Origin: Paenibacillus pectinilyticus
Lineage (GTDB): Bacteria; Bacillota; Bacilli; Paenibacillales; NBRC-103111
Reading direction: 5' to 3'
Assembly (NCBI RefSeq): GCF_001700435.1
Contig: NZ_LYPC01000027.1
Location: 496,380-560,379, forward strand
DNA length: 64,000 nucleotides
Part shown: piece after piece, positions 1 through 7,967 of the stretch
Layout: the number at the start of each line of letters is the position of its first letter
Position numbering within the stretch: the first letter of the stretch is position 1
Notes under the pieces: model-generated
Told to the model about the DNA's origin: nothing
Database searches by the model: none
What the model saw: the letters and a program-made list of their open reading frames with translations, nothing else
Made by a program: the position numbers and the translations under genes

Positions 1-456
1 ACAGGCGGCGAGCCGCTTCTGTACGGCGACAAATCGCTTGCGCTGATCGAGGCGCTCGCGGCGCTGGAGCAGATCGATGACCTGCACATCGAGACGAACG
101 GCGCGATCGACCTCGCACCGTTCATCGCGCAGGTCTCATCACCGAAGGTGCGCTATATCATGGACTTTAAGCTGCCGGATTCCGGAGAAATGGATCAGAT
201 GATCTACAGCAATTTCCCGTTGCTGCGTGAACAGGATGAGTTGAAGTTCGTGATCGGAAGCGATCTCGACTTCCAAACCGCGGTTGATGTCCTCGCGCAG
301 AACCCGACAAAGGCGCTGCCGATGTTTAGCCCGGTGTGGGAAACGATGCCGCCGCGCAAGCTAGTAGACCTGATGCTAGCAGCAGGTCTATCGAAGGTGA
401 AGCTGAATATGCAGCTGCACAAAATCATTTGGGATCCAGCGATGCGGGGCGTCTAG
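1..456 (+). CDS. queE: 7-carboxy-7-deazaguanine synthase, C-terminal part (partial)
   Basis: The open frame runs from the first base of the window, so the 5' end is missing. The first residues read TGGEPLLYG, the glycine-rich GGEP motif of radical-SAM enzymes that helps bind S-adenosylmethionine. The rest (IETNG, YIMDFKLPDSG, LKFVIGS, KLNMQLHKIIW) matches the C-terminal half of QueE, which converts 6-carboxytetrahydropterin to 7-carboxy-7-deazaguanine in the queuosine pathway. The CxxxCxxC cluster motif must lie upstream of the window. The next gene is queC, the following pathway step, which supports the call. The visible part is noticeably more GC-rich than queC, with many GCG/CGC codons. 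A hairpin terminator follows immediately. Confidence 0.9.
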   Translation, partial: TGGEPLLYGDKSLALIEALAALEQIDDLHIETNGAIDLAPFIAQVSSPKVRYIMDFKLPDSGEMDQMIYSNFPLLREQDELKFVIGSDLDFQTAVDVLAQNPTKALPMFSPVWETMPPRKLVDLMLAAGLSKVKLNMQLHKIIWDPAMRGV

Positions 457-468
457 CCAGCGGGCATA

Positions 469-500
469 GGCATTGTACGCTTTGTGTACAATGCCATTTT
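469..500 (+). terminator. Hairpin terminator after queE
   Basis: A perfect 10-bp inverted repeat (GGCATTGTAC at 469-478, GTACAATGCC at 486-495) with a 7-base loop is followed by a short ATTTT stretch. It lies 12 bases after the queE stop and before queC, so the two que genes may be separately transcribed or coupled by partial read-through. Confidence 0.6.
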
Positions 501-576
501 GCACAAGAAATGCATGAAAGTCGATAATTTATGAACGACCATTGTGATTTACTATTTTAATAAAGAGGTGCTAAAT

Positions 577-1272
577 ATGAGTGAAAACAATAAAAAAAGA
601 GCCGTCATTATTCTAAGCGGCGGATTAGATAGCACAACGTGCATGGGACTAGCCCAAGAGGCTGGCTATGACTTGTTCCCGATTTCTTTTGACTATGGAC
701 AAAGACATAAGATTGAGATCGAGAATGCCAAGCAAGTTGCTGAGCATTATGGGGTAAGCGCGCGTCACAAAATTATTAAGCTGGATTTCCTGCGCGATTT
801 CGGTGGAAGTGCCCTCACGGACGATACGATTGATGTTCCGAATGTGGTGAATGGACCTGAGTCTGAAGAAATCCCAGTGACGTATGTGCCGGGGCGTAAT
901 CTACTCTTCTTATCCATTGCAACATCCTATGCAGAAGTAACGGGCTCTCAAGCGATTTATATCGGAGTGAATGCCTTGGATTACAGTGGCTATCCGGATT
1001 GCCGTCCAGAGTTTATTCATAAAGTGGAAGAGGTTATTGCGCTAGCTACTAAGGTTGGTGTAGAAGGCAAAGGCATCACGATTGAAACACCTTTGATTTC
1101 ATGGTCGAAAGCGAAGATTGTAGAGGAAGGCTTGAAAATTGGAGTGCCTTACGAGCTAACAACATCTTGCTATAATGGAAAAGCGGAAGCTTGCGGAGAA
1201 TGTGACAGCTGTCGGTTGCGTTTGAAAGGGTTTGAAGAAGCGGGCTCCAAGGATCCGATCGCTTATCTATAA
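577..1272 (+). CDS. queC: 7-cyano-7-deazaguanine synthase
   Basis: QueC uses ATP and ammonia to turn 7-carboxy-7-deazaguanine into preQ0, the nitrile precursor of queuosine. The 231-residue protein carries the PP-loop SGGLDST (residues 14-20) of N-type ATP pyrophosphatases and a C-terminal zinc site formed by Cys198, Cys206, Cys209 and Cys212 (CGECDSC). The length is normal for the family. The ATG at 577 is chosen because GAGGTG lies at the right distance upstream; an in-frame GTG at 544 has no such site. The gene follows queE on the same strand but after a terminator, and precedes a two-component system with a 37-base gap. Confidence 0.95.
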   Translation: MSENNKKRAVIILSGGLDSTTCMGLAQEAGYDLFPISFDYGQRHKIEIENAKQVAEHYGVSARHKIIKLDFLRDFGGSALTDDTIDVPNVVNGPESEEIPVTYVPGRNLLFLSIATSYAEVTGSQAIYIGVNALDYSGYPDCRPEFIHKVEEVIALATKVGVEGKGITIETPLISWSKAKIVEEGLKIGVPYELTTSCYNGKAEACGECDSCRLRLKGFEEAGSKDPIAYL

Positions 1273-1309
1273 CAGAACGTTTATCGCCCATTAGAAAGGC
1301 GGTGCTGGC

Positions 1310-1987
1310 ATGACCCGCATCTTAGTTGTAGATGATGACGCGGATATCAGAGAGTTGATTCGTGTTTATTTGGCAGGGGAAGGCCTCATGGTTGTACAAG
1401 CAAGTAATGGGCAAGAGGCCCTGCATTTGATGGAAGCCACTCCTGCTGACTTAGTTGTGTTAGATGTCATGATGCCTCTGATGGATGGCTGGGAGCTGTG
1501 CCGCGAGTTGCGCAAGCACTATCCAGACCTTCCCTTGCTGATGGTGACGGCCAAGAGTGAGTCGGTCCATAAGGTGAAAGGCTTCCAGCTAGGAACCGAT
1601 GATTATTTAGTGAAGCCTTTTGATCCTGTGGAACTGGTGATGAGGGTTAAGGCACTGCTCAAGCGGTATCGAATCAATTCTTCTCAAGTGATTCTGATTG
1701 GCGGACTGGCTATTGATCGGACGACTTATGAAGTGCGAGGCCAAGATCAGAAGTTGACGCTACCGTTGAAGGAGTTTGAGCTCTTATATAAGTTCGCGAG
1801 TCATGTAGGACAAATCTTCACCCGTACACAACTTATCGAACAAATATGGGGAATGGATTACGAAGGCGACGAACGCACAGTGGACGTCCATATCAAACGA
1901 TTGCGAGAACGATTCGAGGCGTATTCCCATATTTTTATGATAACGACGATACGTGGGTTGGGCTACAGGTTTGAGGTTAAAATATGA
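1310..1987 (+). CDS. OmpR/PhoB-family response regulator
   Basis: This cytoplasmic DNA-binding regulator has 225 residues. The receiver domain shows the acidic pocket (Asp8-Asp10), phospho-acceptor Asp52 in LVVLDVMMP, Thr80 and Lys102 (LVKPFDP). The C-terminal winged-helix half (about 130-225) has the typical ending IRGLGYRFE. The start follows GAAAGGCGG. Its stop overlaps the start of the histidine kinase gene by four bases (ATGA), so the two are translationally coupled. It probably controls the downstream RND-type pump operon, because an 11-bp-spaced direct repeat, the usual binding pattern of this family, sits just before that operon. The inducing signal cannot be told from sequence. Confidence 0.93.
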   Translation: MTRILVVDDDADIRELIRVYLAGEGLMVVQASNGQEALHLMEATPADLVVLDVMMPLMDGWELCRELRKHYPDLPLLMVTAKSESVHKVKGFQLGTDDYLVKPFDPVELVMRVKALLKRYRINSSQVILIGGLAIDRTTYEVRGQDQKLTLPLKEFELLYKFASHVGQIFTRTQLIEQIWGMDYEGDERTVDVHIKRLRERFEAYSHIFMITTIRGLGYRFEVKI

Positions 1988-3378
1988 TCAAAACGCTATA
2001 TTTGCGTGTCGTTGTTACGTTCCTAACAATCGTTCTTGTCAGTGTAGGCGTTGCGTTTCCACTGTCAATGTACTTCTTTACCAACCTCATTTCGACGCAA
2101 TTTCAATCCGAGATGCTGGCCGTTGGCAATCAAATCGTCGCGCTAAGCACGGAATTTCAACCCAAAAACCTGGATGCGTTTATTGTCGGCAGCAACAGGC
2201 TGAATGAAAGTTACAAATTCACACTATTTGATGCGAACGGTGATACGCAGGAAGACATCCCGACGAACAAAATGGGAAAGCGGCGAATTGAACCTGCTGA
2301 AGTTGCAGAAGTCTTACAGGGCCACATTTATAAGAGTGAAAATATCCATCTTCCGATCAATGCGATTAATACGATTAAAATCGGCATACCGCTAACGGTG
2401 CATGGCAAGAATTATGCGTTATTTATACATACGAATTTTACAGAGACCGGAAAAAGGCAAGTTGAAACCATCATCATCTGCGTACTCGTCATTGTTCTTG
2501 CTGTAGGCAGTATGTTTATTCTAATTGCCTCGCGTTATCTGGTGAATCCTTTGAAAAAGCTGACATTGGCGACAGAGAAGCTTGCTCGCGGTAATTTCAA
2601 TGTGAATGTGAGTGTCAATAACAAGGATGAATTAGGCAAATTAGCCGCGAGCTTCAACCACATGGCTGGAGAACTGAAGCAGCTAGAGCAAATGCGGCAG
2701 GATTTCGTTTCTAATGTGTCCCATGAGATTCAATCGCCCCTCACCTCGATCCGGGGTTTTTCCAAAGCTTTAAGGGATTCCGAGCTGAGTGAGATTGATC
2801 GCACGAAGTATTTGGAAATCATTGAACGGGAGAGCGAGCGGCTATCACGCCTAAGTGATAATTTATTGAAATTAGCATCCTTGGAATCGGAGCATCATCC
2901 TTTCCATCCGTCTACGTATGACTTGGACGAACAGTTACGACGCGTGGTTGTGTTCTTTGAGCCATTATGGTCCGTTAAGGAATTGGAGATGGATTTGGCA
3001 CTGCCGCGCGTGAAAATCAATGCGGATGCCGATCAGCTTAATCAAGTGTGGATGAATGTCATTGGCAATGCGATCAAATTCACACCAAAACAGGGTGATA
3101 TTCATATTAAACTTGTTTCCTTACGTGATCGGGTTCAAATATGGATACAGGATAACGGAATAGGGATTCCTGAAGAAGAGCAAAGTCGCATCTTTGATCG
3201 GTTCTATAAAGTAGATCAAGCCAGGCTGCGAGATAGTGGAAGCGGTTTGGGACTTGCGATCGTTCGGAAAATCATTGAAATGCATGAGGGCACCATTGAG
3301 GTACAGAGTGAGCAAGGGAAGGGAACCGCTTTTCTCATCACCTTGCCAAGCACACCTTCCTTACCTAAAAAGAGTTAA
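1984..3378 (+). CDS. Membrane sensor histidine kinase (HAMP, HisKA, HATPase)
   Basis: The protein has 464 residues. A first membrane segment lies at about residues 7-30 and a second at about 158-180, enclosing an extracellular sensor region of roughly 125 residues. HAMP follows (LVNPLKKLTLATEKL), then the dimerisation helix with phospho-accepting His247 in SNVSHEIQSPL. The ATPase domain has an N box (NVIGNAIKF) and a G1 box (DNGIGIPEEE). The H box reads HEIQSPL rather than the common HELRTPL, a conservative variation seen in this class. It is translationally coupled to the response regulator by an ATGA overlap. A terminator follows, so the pair forms its own unit upstream of the efflux genes. 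Confidence 0.93.
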   Translation: MIKTLYLRVVVTFLTIVLVSVGVAFPLSMYFFTNLISTQFQSEMLAVGNQIVALSTEFQPKNLDAFIVGSNRLNESYKFTLFDANGDTQEDIPTNKMGKRRIEPAEVAEVLQGHIYKSENIHLPINAINTIKIGIPLTVHGKNYALFIHTNFTETGKRQVETIIICVLVIVLAVGSMFILIASRYLVNPLKKLTLATEKLARGNFNVNVSVNNKDELGKLAASFNHMAGELKQLEQMRQDFVSNVSHEIQSPLTSIRGFSKALRDSELSEIDRTKYLEIIERESERLSRLSDNLLKLASLESEHHPFHPSTYDLDEQLRRVVVFFEPLWSVKELEMDLALPRVKINADADQLNQVWMNVIGNAIKFTPKQGDIHIKLVSLRDRVQIWIQDNGIGIPEEEQSRIFDRFYKVDQARLRDSGSGLGLAIVRKIIEMHEGTIEVQSEQGKGTAFLITLPSTPSLPKKS

Positions 3379-3384
3379 TGATGA

Positions 3385-3417
3385 AACTTGGTGATATTCG
3401 CCAAGTTTTTTATTTTT
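3385..3417 (+). terminator. Rho-independent terminator after the two-component genes
   Basis: AACTTGG (3385-3391) pairs with CCAAGTT (3401-3407) across a 9-base loop, followed by a T-rich tract (TTTTATTTTT). The hairpin starts six bases after the kinase stop. Confidence 0.8.
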
Positions 3418-3418
3418 G

Positions 3419-3463
3419 TTCATATTGGGTTCATATTGACCCTGTATCTTTATCTCATATTCA
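3419..3463 (+). promoter_or_regulatory. Direct-repeat operator and promoter before the RND operon
   Basis: TTCATATTG occurs at 3419-3427 and again at 3430-3438, exactly 11 bp apart. That spacing, one helical turn, is typical for tandem binding of OmpR/PhoB regulators. The second copy runs into TTGACC (3436-3441), a possible -35 box, with TATTCA at 3458-3463 as a weak -10 box 16 bp away. The arrangement suggests activation of the pump by the upstream response regulator. The repeat is seen directly; its role is inferred. Confidence 0.5.
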
Positions 3464-3484
3464 ATAGTTGAGGGGAGTACAGGA

Positions 3485-6400
3485 ATGAATCGACTCACAC
3501 AGTTTTCGATGAAAAACGTTTCCGCGTTATTCATTATCATGATCATGCTTTTCGTTGGCGGCTTGTATTCAGCAGGCGGGCTCAAAGAAGAGAACATGCC
3601 GAACGTGTCCTTCCCCGTTGTTGTCGTGACAACAACCTATACAGGCGCACCTAAGGATGTTATGGACGAAGTAACCGTACCGATTGAGAAGAAAATGGCG
3701 AATTTAGAGGATCTGGATTCGATACAGTCTACATCAGCGGACAATTTCTCCACGATTATTATTTTATTTAAGCAAAATGTCGATGTCGACAAAAAGAAGC
3801 AAGCGGTGCAGGACATCCTGTCGGGTGTTACGTTACCAGCAACAGCGAGTGCACCTAAGGCATCCACATTTGGTGCAGCATCCATGCCGTCCAATTATTT
3901 AGTTGCGTATGCAAATGAAGGTGTAAGCCAAACAGAGCTTGATAAATCGTTCAAAGATACCATTAAGCCAGGTCTTGAAAGCATCAAAGGGATTGACCAC
4001 ATGGATGTGATCGGCGCTCGGGATACATCACTCGATATTGAGCTGGATGCATCTGCGCTTAACGTCTATGGATTGTCACCAGGTCAAGTGAGCCAAGCCA
4101 TTAATGCGGCTGCAACCAAAACGCCAATCGGTGCTGTTGAAATTGAAGGTAATAACAAGATGACACGTGTAACAGGCGACTTAAGCAGCTTGTATGAACT
4201 GCAAAATTTAGAGATTACAACGCCTAAGGGAGCCATTGTTAAACTAAGTCAGATTTCTAACATTAAAGCGATATCGGAATCTGATTTCAATGGACGTCTA
4301 GATGGCAAACCAGCGATTGGGATGATTTTATATAAAGCTGGCAGTGCAAATGCGGTGGATTTCTCCGATGACATTCAGAATCAAATCAAGACATGGAAAG
4401 CGGAACTACCAAACGTCACCTTCAAGAACACGTTCGATAGTTCAGATGAAATTAAGAAATCGATCTCAGGGCTTGTCCGTGAGGGGATCGTAGGGGCGAT
4501 TCTAGCATCCTTAATGATCTTGATCTTCTTACGTAACGTACGAATGACATTAATCGTTCTCGTATCTATCCCACTCTCCATTCTAATCACATTATTACTA
4601 ATGTCCCAACTAGGACTTACACTTAATACGATGACATTGGGCGGTATATTTATAGCCGTCGGGCGCGTCGTCGATGATTCGATTGTTGTTATTGAGAACA
4701 TTTACGCTTCATTAGAAAAAGCACAAGAACGCAAAGAATCCGTTATTGCGCTCGCAACGAAACAGGTATCGATGGCGATCACGTCATCCACGTTGGCAAC
4801 CGTAGGTGTATTTGCTCCTTTAGCCTTGGTAACAGGTATCGTTGGTGGATTCTTCCGACCATTCGCTTTAACGATTGCTTGTGCACTTCTATCTTCATTA
4901 ATCGTTGCGTTAACGGTTATTCCAATGCTATCCAAATTGCTTGTTTTACGCAGTAAGCCAGGCAAAGTGCAGCATGATGAGACGAAACCTACGAAACTTA
5001 CGATGTTCTATGAAAAAGTGTTGACATGGAGCTTGAAAAATCGGATTAAAACGCTGCTCCTTTCTCTGATTATGCTCATCGTGACTATGGTTTGTACGAT
5101 TCCTTACCTTTCTGTTGCTTTCTTGCCAAGTTCGAAAGCAGCGACAACGATGTATTTCCAATTGAAATTGCCATATGCCACTTCTTTTGAGGCGACAGAT
5201 GCCAAAACGAAGGAAATTGAGAATGTATTGTTAGATTTAAAGGATTCCAAAGGCGAGCCTGTCTTTAAATTCGTAGAAGCTCTTGTCGGGTATGCAGGCA
5301 AGGATGATGCACAGACGCCTTACGCTTCACAGATTTTCGTGCAAGTGAATGATAACGTGGATGTGAAGCAAGTCCAAGAACAGACGAAAGCGTATATTTT
5401 ATCCGATTTACCAAGTGGTTCTGAAGTTGAACCGAAGGAAATGGGAGGCGGCTTCGGCGTCTCAAGCACTGACTTTGCTTACACATTGAAAGGTGACGAT
5501 CAACTTCAATTAGCTAAGGCAGCAGGTATTGTGAAAGATAAACTCAAAACCTTCCCAGAACTTGCTGAAATTGCTGATAATTTAAGTGATGCGAAGACCG
5601 AAATTGAAATTGCTGTTGATCAGAATAAAGCACGAGCATACGGCTTAAGTGCATCAACAGTTCGAGATACAGCTCGAGCATGGATTCAAAAGCAAAGTCT
5701 CGGGGATATGAAATTCGACAATGTTGTTTACACAACAACCGTATCTCTAGATAAAACTGATAAAGATTCACTTGAAAAGCTAGGCAATATTCCATTGACT
5801 GCCTCCAACGGATCAGCTGTTCTGTTGAAGGAAGTTGCGAAGATCAGCGAGGTACAAGGCGCAGCCTCACTTGCGCGTGAGAATCAGGCACAGCTTGTCA
5901 AAGTCACAGCCAAAATCAATTCGGATAATAAAACCGGTGTGAGCAAAAAGCTGTCATCAGCTTTGAAAGACATCGAGCTTCCCGAAGGTGTTACACCGCA
6001 AGTTACAGGTGTTTCCTCGGACGTGAATGACAGCTTTAAACAGCTATTCGTTGCTATGGCGGCGGCGGTTTTCGTAGTGTACTTAATCATGGTATTGGCG
6101 TTTGGTAATGCGAGCGCACCATTTGCAATTCTGTTCTCATTGCCACTTGCCGTCATCGGTGGACTCCTAGGTCTCGCAATCTCGAGGGAACCATTAACGG
6201 TAACATCAATGATTGGGTTCCTCATGCTTATCGGTATCGTTGTTACGAATGCGATTGTCTTAATCGACCGTGCGCAGCAAATGCGCGATGAAGGATACAC
6301 GGTACGTCATGCCCTCATTGAGGCAGGAAAAGTGAGACTTCGTCCGATTATCATGACAGCGGGTGCGACGATTATGGCACTGGTTCCCTTAGCTCTAGGG

Positions 6401-6598
6401 ATTTCGGGAGAAGGCGGCTTAATCGGGAAAGGTCTTGGCGTCGTTGTTATCGGTGGGTTAATCACGTCAACGGTCTTAACGCTTGTAGTGGTTCCGATTG
6501 TTTATGAGTTAATTGAAAGCATGAAAAACAGGGTTAGTCGCCTATTTAACCGCAAAAAGGGCAACGAAAAAATGACTACAAGTTCGTTAGATATATAA
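3485..6598 (+). CDS. RND-family efflux transporter (AcrB/SwrC-like)
   Basis: This is a 1037-residue inner-membrane proton-driven exporter. It shows the RND plan: one N-terminal membrane helix (about 14-33), a large extracytoplasmic loop, a block of helices from about residue 330, then a second loop and second helix block from about 860. The paired aspartates of the proton relay are present (Asp397-Asp398 in VGRVVDDSIV). The ending GLVVVPIVYEL is typical. Similar proteins occur in Gram-positives, for example SwrC/YerP of Bacillus subtilis, linked to surfactin resistance; the substrate here is unknown. It is followed 12 bases later by its adaptor gene. AAGGAGG-type signals connect the three genes as an operon. 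Confidence 0.93.
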   Translation: MNRLTQFSMKNVSALFIIMIMLFVGGLYSAGGLKEENMPNVSFPVVVVTTTYTGAPKDVMDEVTVPIEKKMANLEDLDSIQSTSADNFSTIIILFKQNVDVDKKKQAVQDILSGVTLPATASAPKASTFGAASMPSNYLVAYANEGVSQTELDKSFKDTIKPGLESIKGIDHMDVIGARDTSLDIELDASALNVYGLSPGQVSQAINAAATKTPIGAVEIEGNNKMTRVTGDLSSLYELQNLEITTPKGAIVKLSQISNIKAISESDFNGRLDGKPAIGMILYKAGSANAVDFSDDIQNQIKTWKAELPNVTFKNTFDSSDEIKKSISGLVREGIVGAILASLMILIFLRNVRMTLIVLVSIPLSILITLLLMSQLGLTLNTMTLGGIFIAVGRVVDDSIVVIENIYASLEKAQERKESVIALATKQVSMAITSSTLATVGVFAPLALVTGIVGGFFRPFALTIACALLSSLIVALTVIPMLSKLLVLRSKPGKVQHDETKPTKLTMFYEKVLTWSLKNRIKTLLLSLIMLIVTMVCTIPYLSVAFLPSSKAATTMYFQLKLPYATSFEATDAKTKEIENVLLDLKDSKGEPVFKFVEALVGYAGKDDAQTPYASQIFVQVNDNVDVKQVQEQTKAYILSDLPSGSEVEPKEMGGGFGVSSTDFAYTLKGDDQLQLAKAAGIVKDKLKTFPELAEIADNLSDAKTEIEIAVDQNKARAYGLSASTVRDTARAWIQKQSLGDMKFDNVVYTTTVSLDKTDKDSLEKLGNIPLTASNGSAVLLKEVAKISEVQGAASLARENQAQLVKVTAKINSDNKTGVSKKLSSALKDIELPEGVTPQVTGVSSDVNDSFKQLFVAMAAAVFVVYLIMVLAFGNASAPFAILFSLPLAVIGGLLGLAISREPLTVTSMIGFLMLIGIVVTNAIVLIDRAQQMRDEGYTVRHALIEAGKVRLRPIIMTAGATIMALVPLALGISGEGGLIGKGLGVVVIGGLITSTVLTLVVVPIVYELIESMKNRVSRLFNRKKGNEKMTTSSLDI

Positions 6599-6610
6599 GG
6601 AGGCACACGA

Positions 6611-7921
6611 ATGATTAACCAGGGTTCACGCAGAAAGAAGAGCACGCACCGCCTAATGGGTGTCATTACGATGATAACGGTAGCGACTGTTCTGGCTACA
6701 GCTTGTTCAGCTCCAGGAGCTAAAGGGGCGGCAACGGTACAATTAACACCGAAAGCGATTAAAACGGAAGCAATTAAGCTGCAAACGATAAGTAATCCGA
6801 TCGAGCAAGTGGCAGATGTTGCAGCGGGAACAACACTTGATGTGATCTCCAAAGCCAACGGTGAAGTTACCGAGGTCTTGAAGAATCGCGGCGAGTATGT
6901 CACGAAAGGCGATGTACTTTTCGTTATTGATAATAAGGATGCCTTGTCCGCGCAACGCAAAAGTCAACTTCAAGTGAAGAGTGCACAAGATGCTTTGCAG
7001 CAAGCCAGAGATAATAAAGTGAACAATCGGAAGGATTTGGCTGATAGCGTGACACGTGCCCAAACGGCATTGAAGAATGCTCAGCAGGATTACAACAAAA
7101 TTCGGAATGATTTTGAAGCGGGCACAGTCACACAGCATCAGGTTGATCAATTAAAGCAGGCCATGGACAATGCTCAGATGAGCTTGGATTCCGCGCAAAA
7201 TAAATTAGCAGCATTCGACAACACGGATTCGATTTCAGCTGCTGTGACGCAAGCAGAATCCGCGACGCTAACCTTAGATGATGCAACACGCTCGTTGGAT
7301 AATTATCAAGTGAAAGCGGCTGGGAATGGCGTTTTGACAGATTTTAATGTCGTTGTTGGTCAAACGGTTTCTGCAGCTGCAGGGAAAGTTGGACAAATTC
7401 AGCAGATCGATCCTATCAAAATTAAAACAGAGCTTACGGAAACCAATTATCAGCTGGTAAAAGGTAAACAAGAGCTCGTGTATTATAACCCGGACTCCCC
7501 AGACAAGAAAGGGAAGGCTAAGATTAGTTATTTAGCACCAATCATGAGTGCAGCAACGAAAACGTACACGTTGGAACTTGAGGTTCCAAATCCGGATCAT
7601 CAGCTTTCGCCTGGAAATCGTTATATGGTTCAATTGACGACGGAGTCCGAGGAAAAAGTGACTGTTGTGCCAACTTTAAGTGTGATTCGTGAGGAATCCA
7701 ATACGTTTGTATTCGTTCAACAAGGCGATCAATACGTGAAACGGAAAGTGAAACTTGGACGCATCAGCGGTGAGTTCCAAGAAGTGTTGGAAGGCATTAA
7801 AGAGGGCGAACAACTGGTCGTTTCTGGACAAAGCACATTGAAGGATGGCCAGAAGGTCACTGCTCCAGCGGCTTCAACGCAGGCTGCAGCAACAGCGACA
7901 CCAACACCAGCAGCGAAATAA
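6611..7921 (+). CDS. RND efflux adaptor lipoprotein (HlyD/MFP family)
   Basis: The 436-residue protein begins with a positively charged N-terminus and a hydrophobic stretch ending in LATAC, a plausible lipobox with Cys32, so it is likely a membrane-anchored lipoprotein. The order is a barrel/biotinyl-lipoyl half motif (GEVTEVLKNRGEYVTKGD), a coiled-coil hairpin rich in Gln/Ala/Asp (about 115-215), the second lipoyl half (AAGNGVLTDFNVVVGQ) and a C-terminal beta-barrel region. This is the membrane-fusion protein plan. The C-terminus is a low-complexity Ala/Thr/Pro tail. The start follows AAGGAGG. Because this organism type lacks an outer membrane, the adaptor probably assists substrate uptake into the pump or bridges to the cell wall; that is inference. 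Confidence 0.9.
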   Translation: MINQGSRRKKSTHRLMGVITMITVATVLATACSAPGAKGAATVQLTPKAIKTEAIKLQTISNPIEQVADVAAGTTLDVISKANGEVTEVLKNRGEYVTKGDVLFVIDNKDALSAQRKSQLQVKSAQDALQQARDNKVNNRKDLADSVTRAQTALKNAQQDYNKIRNDFEAGTVTQHQVDQLKQAMDNAQMSLDSAQNKLAAFDNTDSISAAVTQAESATLTLDDATRSLDNYQVKAAGNGVLTDFNVVVGQTVSAAAGKVGQIQQIDPIKIKTELTETNYQLVKGKQELVYYNPDSPDKKGKAKISYLAPIMSAATKTYTLELEVPNPDHQLSPGNRYMVQLTTESEEKVTVVPTLSVIREESNTFVFVQQGDQYVKRKVKLGRISGEFQEVLEGIKEGEQLVVSGQSTLKDGQKVTAPAASTQAAATATPTPAAK

Positions 7922-7967
7922 AGGGATTAATCAACAGTGAAATTCATTATGAGGGAGATCATGATAT

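Noticed and set aside
5884..6300. 138-codon minus-strand frame inside the RND gene
   Set aside because: Shadow of the coding strand; no start signal, and the plus-strand protein is a clear family member.
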